Shown here one piece after another: positions 1 to 5,474 of a DNA stretch of 10,080 nt. The notes below the pieces were generated by a model, which was given only the letters and a program-made list of their open reading frames with translations, did no database searches and was not told the DNA's origin. The stretch comes from CBDDRG01 sp051306415 (lineage in GTDB: Bacteria > Pseudomonadota > Gammaproteobacteria > Pseudomonadales > Porticoccaceae). Every line of letters begins with the position of its first letter. The stretch's first letter is position 1. The stretch spans positions 1 through 10,080 of the forward strand of contig JBPPNE010000277.1 of the NCBI GenBank assembly GCA_051306415.1, read 5' to 3'. Made by a program: the position numbers and the translations under genes.

Positions 1-12
1 TTGAACCCCCGA

Positions 13-40
13 TTGACAACCGCTATACAAAGACTAGGTA
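13..40 (+). promoter_or_regulatory. Possible sigma70 promoter of comM
   Basis: A perfect TTGACA (13-18) is followed after 16 bases by TAGGTA (35-40), a poor -10 match. It lies about 70 bases before the comM ATG, a sensible distance. A small inverted repeat, ACCGC (44-48) and GCGGT (56-60) with a 7-base loop, sits next to the expected start of transcription. The -35 is good and the -10 weak, so this is only a candidate. Confidence 0.25.
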
Positions 41-111
41 CCCACCGCAGACTAAGCGGTAACGGCGATGGATTACCCAGGGAATCCGCGCCCACTCAGG
101 GAGAGAGAGCA

Positions 112-1614
112 ATGTCACTGGCTGTCGTCCACACCCGCGCGAAAGCCGGCATCCAAGCGCCGGAGGTCACGGTTGAGGTACATATTTCCAATGGTTTACC
201 CAGCCTCAATATCGTTGGCTTGCCGGAAACCGCGGTCCGCGAAAGCAAAGATCGCGTGCGCAGCGCCCTTTTGAACGCGCACTTCGAGTTTCCGCCCCGC
301 CGCATCACCATCAATCTGGCGCCCGCCGATCTGCCCAAAGAGGGCGGCCGCTACGATTTGCCCATCGCCCTCGGCATTCTCGCCGCATCCGGTCAACTGC
401 CCGGTGAAACCCTGGCCAACTACGAATTCGTCGGCGAACTCGCGCTATCGGGCGAATTGCGTCCGGTGGATGGCGTGTTGCCCACGGCACTGGCCTGCGG
501 CCGCCACCAGCGGGGACTGATCCTGCCCGGTGCGAATGCACTGGAAGGCGCGCTGGCGCGCAACACCGTCATCCTGGCGGCGAACCATTTATTGGAAGTT
601 TGCGCGCATTTGCGCGGCCATATGGCGCTACCACAGCAAACCTTCGTCGCCACCGACGAGCGTACTTCGGGTTTAGATCTCAGCGATGTGATCGGCCAGC
701 ATCACGCCAAGCGGGCGCTGGAAATCGCCGCCGCCGGAGAGCACAACCTGCTGTTGAGCGGACCGCCGGGAACCGGCAAAACCATGCTCGCGAGCCGACT
801 GCCCGGCATCCTGCCACGACTGACGGACGACAGCGCGCTGGAAGTAGCCGCGATTTACTCCGTGGCGGGTTACGGCCCGCGCGACAATTTTTACGAAAGC
901 CCCTTTCGCGCGCCCCACCACTCCGCCTCGGGCGTCGCCCTGGTCGGTGGCGGCAGCATGGCGCGACCGGGCGAAATATCCCTCGCACACCGCGGGGTGC
1001 TGTTTCTCGACGAACTGCCCGAGTTCCCCCGCAAGGCGCTTGAAGTCCTGCGCGAGCCGCTGGAATCGGGCGAGATCGTGATCGCGCGAATTCAGGCGCG
1101 ATCCCGCTATCCCGCCCGCTTCATGCTGGTCGCCGCGATGAACCCCTGCCCCTGCGGCTACCTCGGCAGTGCCCGCTGTCATTGCACGCCGGATCAGGTT
1201 CACCGCTATCGTGATCGCATATCGGGCCCGCTGCTCGACCGCATCGATTTGCAGGTGTCGGTGTTGGCGGTGCCCCGCGAGCAACTCACCGGAACTGCCC
1301 CAACAAGCGAGACCAGCGCGAATATAAAAACCAGAGTCCGCGCCGCCCGGGACAGGCAGTTGCAACGCCAGGGCACCACCAACAGCGCCTTGACCGGCAG
1401 GCAACTCAAACAATTCTGCGCCGTCAACCGCGACCAACAACGTCTGCTCGACGCCGCCATCGATCGCCTCGGGTTGTCCGCGCGCGCTTACCATCGCGTA
1501 CTCAAGGTTGCGCGCACCATCGCCGACCTTGAAGGCACTGCCACGGTGGGCGATGGCCACATCGCCGAGGCGCTCAGCTATCGGCTGGCCGAGGCGCGCA
1601 ATACACGGCACTGA
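112..1614 (+). CDS. comM: YifB/ComM family Mg-chelatase-like AAA+ ATPase
   Basis: A 500-residue protein matching the full length of the ComM (YifB) family, hexameric AAA+ helicases that promote branch migration when transformed DNA is integrated into the chromosome. The N-terminal domain (about residues 1-170) has the lon-protease-like fold region with SLNIVGLPETAVRESKDRV and the GGRYDLPIALGIL motif. The Mg-chelatase AAA core follows, with Walker A GPPGTGKT at 217-224, Walker B GVLFLDEL at 295-302, and a CPC...CHC cysteine cluster (C346, C348, C356, C358) typical of the family. GPLLDRIDL near 372-380 holds a likely arginine finger, and the C-terminal helical domain ends with the usual AEALSYR. 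The frame is open from base 1, but ATG 112 is the start: a purine-rich AGGGAGAGAG lies just upstream, the family begins MSLAVVHTRA, and the preceding 37 codons do not resemble it. It is convergent with the dodecin gene. The role in transformation is known for the family and inferred here. Confidence 0.96.
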   Translation: MSLAVVHTRAKAGIQAPEVTVEVHISNGLPSLNIVGLPETAVRESKDRVRSALLNAHFEFPPRRITINLAPADLPKEGGRYDLPIALGILAASGQLPGETLANYEFVGELALSGELRPVDGVLPTALACGRHQRGLILPGANALEGALARNTVILAANHLLEVCAHLRGHMALPQQTFVATDERTSGLDLSDVIGQHHAKRALEIAAAGEHNLLLSGPPGTGKTMLASRLPGILPRLTDDSALEVAAIYSVAGYGPRDNFYESPFRAPHHSASGVALVGGGSMARPGEISLAHRGVLFLDELPEFPRKALEVLREPLESGEIVIARIQARSRYPARFMLVAAMNPCPCGYLGSARCHCTPDQVHRYRDRISGPLLDRIDLQVSVLAVPREQLTGTAPTSETSANIKTRVRAARDRQLQRQGTTNSALTGRQLKQFCAVNRDQQRLLDAAIDRLGLSARAYHRVLKVARTIADLEGTATVGDGHIAEALSYRLAEARNTRH

Positions 1615-1722
1615 GCGCGCATTTGCGCCCTTTAGGCTAGCCGTTTAACCGTGCAGATCCATTGCCTGCTGGCACGTGGGCGGAACCTCCGTCAGCGACT
1701 GCCGCCCCTTCCCGCAACGGGC

Positions 1723-1932
1723 TCAACGCTCCAAGCGGAAGCCAATTTTGATTGTTGCCTGCCAGTGTTTGACCTTGCCATCCTCAATATAGCCGCGCGT
1801 GTCCACCACCTCGAACCAGTGCAGATTGCTCAGAGTTTTAGCGGCTTCGGCAACGGCAGTGTTGATGGCGTCATCGGTGCTGAGGGTGGAACTACCGGTG
1901 ACTTCGATGTGCTTGTAGGTATGTCCGGGCAT
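1723..1932 (-). CDS. Dodecin family flavin-binding protein
   Basis: A 69-residue protein that fits the dodecin family in length and sequence. Dodecins form hollow dodecamers that bind flavins (FMN, riboflavin or lumichrome) and are thought to store or quench free flavin in the cytoplasm. Diagnostic stretches are the start MPGHTYKHIEVTGSS, the helix DDAINTAVAEAAKTLSNLHWFEV containing the flavin-stacking tryptophan (W39), GYIEDGKVKHWQATIKIGF with the conserved glutamine (Q58), and a short C-terminus. The frame extends upstream to 2058, but ATG 1930-1932 is chosen because the family starts there and AAAGGGGA (1939-1946) lies 6 bases before it. It is downstream of, and in the same direction as, the GGDEF-EAL frame ending at 2085, with 152 bases between them, so it may have its own promoter. 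A weak candidate is TTGTCA (2048-2053) with GATAAA (2023-2028), but the 19-base spacing is long. No strong terminator is visible; CCCG-CAA-CGGG at 1711-1721 is a short stem without a T-run. Confidence 0.93.
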   Translation of the reverse strand: MPGHTYKHIEVTGSSTLSTDDAINTAVAEAAKTLSNLHWFEVVDTRGYIEDGKVKHWQATIKIGFRLER

Positions 1933-2084
1933 AACCAATCCCCTTTGTCGAGCGAACGGATAGTTGTTATCGGAGGAGTCAATCCGGCGTATCCCGTGGC
2001 ATCGCTGCCAGGCCGTTGCGGATTTATCCCCTTGGCTTGAGTCTAGGTGACAAGCCACCGCTTCGCCACTATTTTCACCGATTT

Positions 2085-3692
2085 TTAGGCGGTCGCCTGC
2101 ACTACCAACACCTTCATCGACCCATCCCCGGCGAAAGTCTGTTCGAACTGGGCGACCGGCAACGGCCGTGAATACAGATAGCCCTGGTGGTGGGTACAGC
2201 CGATGGCTCGCAAGAATTCGGCCTGCGCAACGGACTCGACACCCTCGGCAACGGTCCGCAAATCCATATGCGCGGCGATGGCGACGATGGCCTCGACGAT
2301 GACCGCGTCACCGGGATCATCGAGAATGTCGCGAATATAGCTGCGGTCGATCTTGATTTCATCGAGCGGCAGATGCTTCAGGTAGTAGAGGGACGAGTAG
2401 CCGGTGCCAAAATCGTCGATCGCGATATTCACCCCGAGCGCCTTCAGCTCGCTGAGCGTGTTGATCGCGTTGTCGATATTTTCAATCAGCGTGCTCTCGG
2501 TAATCTCGATGGTGAGCAGCCGCGGATCCAGCGCAAAGCGAGCGAGGGATTCGACCACGCAAGGCACAAAATCGGCGTGTTTGAACTGCAGCGGACTGAC
2601 GTTGACGGCAACGCCCGGGGTGCGCGTTGGAAACAGTTCACGCCAGCGGTGCAGCGTCGCGCAGGCCGTCTGCATCGCCCATTTGCCGAGCGCGTAAATC
2701 AGCCCGGTTTCTTCCGCAACGGGGATAAATTCGACCGGGGAAATCATCCCCCGTTGCGGGTGATGCCAACGCATCAGTGCCTCCGCACCCACCACCTGTT
2801 CGTCGCCGTCCACCTTGGCCTGAAAGTAGAGCTCCAGCTCGCCGTGCTCAACAGCCTGACGCAGCGCCTGTTCGAGGGCGAGCCGCGTATCGGCGACAAG
2901 CTGCAAATCCGACTGGTAAAAAGCAATGGCGTTGCGGCCGTGCTTTTTGGCTTGATACATGGCCACATCGGCGCATTGCAAGATGGCTTCCGCGCTCTCG
3001 CCGTCGGCGGGGAAAATGCTGATGCCAATACTCGTCGTTATCGAGTATTCATAGCCATTGACGGTAAACTTATCGCGCATTCGCTCCTGCAGTTTCTCCG
3101 CCACCTGCCGCGCACTGACCGCGGTTTCATCCAGCCCCGTCCCGACGAACGGCAGCACAATCACAAATTCATCGCCACCGAGCCGCGCGACCGTATCCTC
3201 TTCTCTCAGCACCATCTTCAGGCGAGCGGCAACCTGCTGCAGCAGCAAGTCGCCGGCGCGATGCCCCAGACTGTCGTTGAGCAGCTTGAAACGATCGAGA
3301 TCGATGAACAGCACCGCGCCCTCGGTGCCTGCGCGCAGCGTGTGGACACAGGCATGATGGAGACGGTCGAGCAGCAAACGGCGATTGGCGAGGCCCGTGA
3401 GAGGATCTTGGTAGGCGAGTTTTTCGATCTCCTGTTCGGCCAACTTGTGGTTGTTGATATTGCCGCTGGCGCCGCGCACCAGCACCGGCGTGCCGGTGGC
3501 ATCGACCTCGACTTCCCCCTGCGTATTGACCCAGCAGACCACACCGCCGGGCGTCACCACCCGATGTTCGACGCGAAAACCGTCGCGGTGCTCCAGCGCG
3601 TTCGCAATCGCGCGGTCGAAGGCGTCGATATCGTCCCTGTGGACGATTTTGCGAATGCCTTCGTAGGTGTCGGGAAGCGTGCCCAGCGCCAC
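2085..3692 (-). CDS. GGDEF-EAL C-terminal part of frameshifted PAS-GGDEF-EAL protein
   Basis: This 535-residue frame is the output half of the membrane-anchored c-di-GMP enzyme whose first half lies at 3554-5251. It begins at GTG 3692 inside the fourth PAS domain (about residues 1-82, with HRDD and the PAC-like VLVRGASGNI). A diguanylate cyclase domain follows (about 90-255): DPLTGLANRR, GGDEF at 172-176, and the RxxD product-inhibition site (REED, 163-166) exactly five residues before it. The EAL phosphodiesterase domain (about 270-520) has EALMRW from 304, NVSP, EITES, DDFGTGYSS from 426, EIKID with K447, AEGVE with E483, and HHQGYLYSRPLP. One variation is YFQAKV, where many EAL domains, including the neighbour, have YQP. 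Both domains look catalytically competent. GGAGGA at 3702-3707 lies nine bases before the GTG, so separate translation of this half is possible. Alignment with the neighbouring paralogue shows it should be continuous with the upstream frame after one inserted base; the joined protein would be 1055 residues. Confidence 0.88.
   Translation of the reverse strand: MALGTLPDTYEGIRKIVHRDDIDAFDRAIANALEHRDGFRVEHRVVTPGGVVCWVNTQGEVEVDATGTPVLVRGASGNINNHKLAEQEIEKLAYQDPLTGLANRRLLLDRLHHACVHTLRAGTEGAVLFIDLDRFKLLNDSLGHRAGDLLLQQVAARLKMVLREEDTVARLGGDEFVIVLPFVGTGLDETAVSARQVAEKLQERMRDKFTVNGYEYSITTSIGISIFPADGESAEAILQCADVAMYQAKKHGRNAIAFYQSDLQLVADTRLALEQALRQAVEHGELELYFQAKVDGDEQVVGAEALMRWHHPQRGMISPVEFIPVAEETGLIYALGKWAMQTACATLHRWRELFPTRTPGVAVNVSPLQFKHADFVPCVVESLARFALDPRLLTIEITESTLIENIDNAINTLSELKALGVNIAIDDFGTGYSSLYYLKHLPLDEIKIDRSYIRDILDDPGDAVIVEAIVAIAAHMDLRTVAEGVESVAQAEFLRAIGCTHHQGYLYSRPLPVAQFEQTFAGDGSMKVLVVQATA
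3241..3306. repeat. Paralogous repeat, copy 1 (matches 6601-6666)
   Basis: The best-conserved stretch I noticed between the two GGDEF-EAL genes: 58 of 66 bases identical to 6601-6666 by eye, including an unbroken 20-base run at 3271-3290. It encodes the start of the GGDEF domain (FIDLDRFKLLNDSLGH region). It reflects gene duplication plus strong protein constraint, not a mobile element. Confidence 0.7.
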
Positions 3693-5251
3693 CTTGAGAT
3701 ATCCTCCGAGCCCTCAGCCCAGACGACCTTCGATGTCGCAAGATTCACTTCCCAAGTCGCAATGCCATAAATGCCCGAGGCCAGGCGGATCATGGTTTCC
3801 TTGCGGGCAAGATCCTCGATGAACTGTTGCCGCTCGCGCTCGTGCCGCTTGCGCGCGGTGACATCGCGCACAATGGCCAGCACCGCCGGCCGGGTCTGCC
3901 AGACCACCCGGTTCAATCTGGCCTCCAGATCAACCGGGCTGCGATCGGCGCGGATCATGCACCAGTCGATGGCGCCGTAGCCAAGCTCAAGCGTCTCCTC
4001 GACGAGTGCCAGAATCGCCTTCGGTGTCGCGATTCGGTCAACCTGAAACGGCGCCGTCAGCGCCACCACGGAACGGCCGAGGAGGTCTCCGCGCCCGCTC
4101 TGAAGCATGGCCGCGAAAGCTTCGTTGCAGACGACGATGCGGCTTTCATCGACGATAACCGCGCCGTCGCCGATGGAATCGATCAGTTGCTGGTAGTTGT
4201 CCCGGGTCTCGCGCAGCGCCTCGGTGGCGTTGACCAGGCGGGTAATATCCTGAGAAGTCGCCACATAGTAAATGACGATGCCGACTTCGTTGCGGATCGC
4301 GTGAAGGCTGTCCCAATAGTGCTGGACCGTACCGTCTTTGGCATGGCGAAGGGTGTGTCCGCTCCAGGAATCCAAGCCGACGTCACCGTGCAGCAGCGCG
4401 CGCAGTTGGGGATCGGTCTGTTCGCGAAACACTTCCCCAGCGAGGGTGAAACGGTGGAACTCCTCCCGATAATATCCGCTCAACGCAAGACAGGCCTGGT
4501 TTGCCCTGATGACGCGTCCATTTCCATCGGCGATGAGCTGCGGAAAGCCGGTTTCAAAGACTTTGTCGACAATGCGCAGCTCGGCACGCACGCGATCAGC
4601 CTCGCTGGCGTCGTGAAACGCCACGACGACGCCCCGCACCACCCCGTCAACCGCAGGCATGGCGGCAACGCGTCCGGCGATGGGTAATTTTTCGCCCGTG
4701 CGTTTGATCAGCGTCAGTTGATCGAATTCCGCCGGCTCGCCCGTCTCGACCACCGTTGCCACGGGATACTGGGCCACCGCACCGGTGCGGTTATCGACGA
4801 CGGCGAACATAGCTTCCAGTAGGTGACCGGCAACCACCTCGCCCACCTGCCCGCTCAGCCGCGCCGCCGCACCGTTGGCGTGCCTGACAGTGCCGTCAGC
4901 GTCCACGATGATGACGCCGTCGCTGGTCGACTCCAGGGTTTGCTCCAGGCGCTGCTCGCGCTCGTAAAGCGACCGAAGCAAATGGTTCTGCTGCTCCAGC
5001 GCTTTCGCCATGGCAACCATGGGGCCATTGAGGTAACGGCGAACGAACAGCGACAACACCAGCAGATCGCCGAGCGCGATCAGTCCGAAAACCCAAACCG
5101 GGCGCGCCGGATCGATACCACCATCCAACGGGCTTGCGTACTGAAAAAGTGTCCACAACCCCAGTGATAGCAGAAATAAAGCACCCAGGAGCAGACTGAG
5201 CCTGAACTGCAACCCCATCACGCTGAGCTTAATCAGTGAACCTGTATGCAT
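3554..5251 (-). CDS. Membrane-anchored multi-PAS sensor half of frameshifted PAS-GGDEF-EAL protein
   Basis: The sensor half of a c-di-GMP signalling protein. From ATG 5251 it reads 565 residues, but only the first 518 match the paralogue; the last 47 (from SRWRWARFP) are out-of-frame sequence after the frameshift. Two hydrophobic segments at about 15-36 (FRLSLLLGALFLLSLGLW) and 51-71 (VWVFGLIALGDLLVLSLFV) should anchor it in the inner membrane with a short periplasmic loop. A probable coiled coil (MAKALEQQNHLLRSLYEREQ) leads to PAS domains at roughly 101-216 (STSDGVIIVDADG), 226-336 (GFPQLIADGNGRVIRANQA), 351-466 (SIGDGAVIVDESRIVVCNE) and a fourth from 486, broken at I518. No histidine kinase or cofactor-binding signature stands out, so the ligands are unknown. 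ATG 5251 is preferred over TTG 5293 because GGAG (5257-5260) lies five bases before it. It follows the intact paralogue by 223 bases on the same strand; no clear promoter or terminator is visible in that gap, so co-transcription is possible. Confidence 0.85.
   Translation of the reverse strand: MHTGSLIKLSVMGLQFRLSLLLGALFLLSLGLWTLFQYASPLDGGIDPARPVWVFGLIALGDLLVLSLFVRRYLNGPMVAMAKALEQQNHLLRSLYEREQRLEQTLESTSDGVIIVDADGTVRHANGAAARLSGQVGEVVAGHLLEAMFAVVDNRTGAVAQYPVATVVETGEPAEFDQLTLIKRTGEKLPIAGRVAAMPAVDGVVRGVVVAFHDASEADRVRAELRIVDKVFETGFPQLIADGNGRVIRANQACLALSGYYREEFHRFTLAGEVFREQTDPQLRALLHGDVGLDSWSGHTLRHAKDGTVQHYWDSLHAIRNEVGIVIYYVATSQDITRLVNATEALRETRDNYQQLIDSIGDGAVIVDESRIVVCNEAFAAMLQSGRGDLLGRSVVALTAPFQVDRIATPKAILALVEETLELGYGAIDWCMIRADRSPVDLEARLNRVVWQTRPAVLAIVRDVTARKRHERERQQFIEDLARKETMIRLASGIYGIATWEVNLATSKVVWAEGSEDISRWRWARFPTPTKAFAKSSTGTISTPSTARLRTRWSTATVFASNIGW
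3690..3707 (-). other. One-base frameshift junction with internal ribosome binding site and GTG
   Basis: The reading frame of the PAS-GGDEF-EAL gene changes here. Read on the minus strand, the paralogue implies I-L after D517, but one C is missing between 3698 and 3697, so the frame runs on as S-R-W. At DNA level the two paralogues align with a constant offset of 3360 bases at 2341-3660 and 3361 bases from 3719 upward, so exactly one base is lost between 3660 and 3719. The same stretch holds GGAGGA (3702-3707), nine bases before GTG (3690-3692), which opens the downstream frame. No X XXY YYZ slippery heptamer is present. It is either a true mutation or a sequencing error. Confidence 0.85.
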
Positions 5252-5474
5252 GCGGACTCCAAACGGGGACGGCACTCGGGGAGCTCTGAGCAACTTGATT
5301 CAGTTCCGGGCTCGCCACACTCATCCGGGACGAACGCCAGAAGGCTGTAGTCATCCCGAGAGAGCCCAAGGAATTCATCGGCGACATCTCAGAGACGCGG
5401 TTTACCCACCAGCGTAGTATGCCATTTGTCAGGCTGAACGAATGCGGTGGCGACCATACGCAGCTGAAAAATCG

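Noticed and set aside
1..111. N-terminal extension of ComM from TTG at base 1
   Set aside because: The 37 extra residues do not resemble the family, and ATG 112 has a purine-rich ribosome binding site and the expected family N-terminus.
673..1611. A 312-codon minus-strand frame opposite comM
   Set aside because: It lies wholly antisense to the conserved ComM AAA domain, has no family resemblance and is explained by codon bias.
1711..1721. CCCG-CAA-CGGG hairpin between comM and the dodecin gene as a terminator
   Set aside because: The stem is only 4 bp and no T-run follows on either strand.
1651..2040. A 129-codon plus-strand frame between comM and the next gene
   Set aside because: It overlaps the dodecin gene in antisense, and the dodecin protein is unmistakable.
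3554..3707. Programmed -1 frameshifting to join the two halves of the PAS-GGDEF-EAL protein
   Set aside because: The needed shift is -1 and an SD-like GGAGGA is present, but there is no X XXY YYZ slippery heptamer in the right frame and no clear stimulatory hairpin. A lost base explains the data more simply.
2187..3770. A 527-codon open frame on the plus strand opposite the GGDEF-EAL half
   Set aside because: It is antisense to strongly conserved GGDEF and EAL coding sequence and shows no recognisable domain. Long antisense frames are expected in GC-rich genes with this codon bias.
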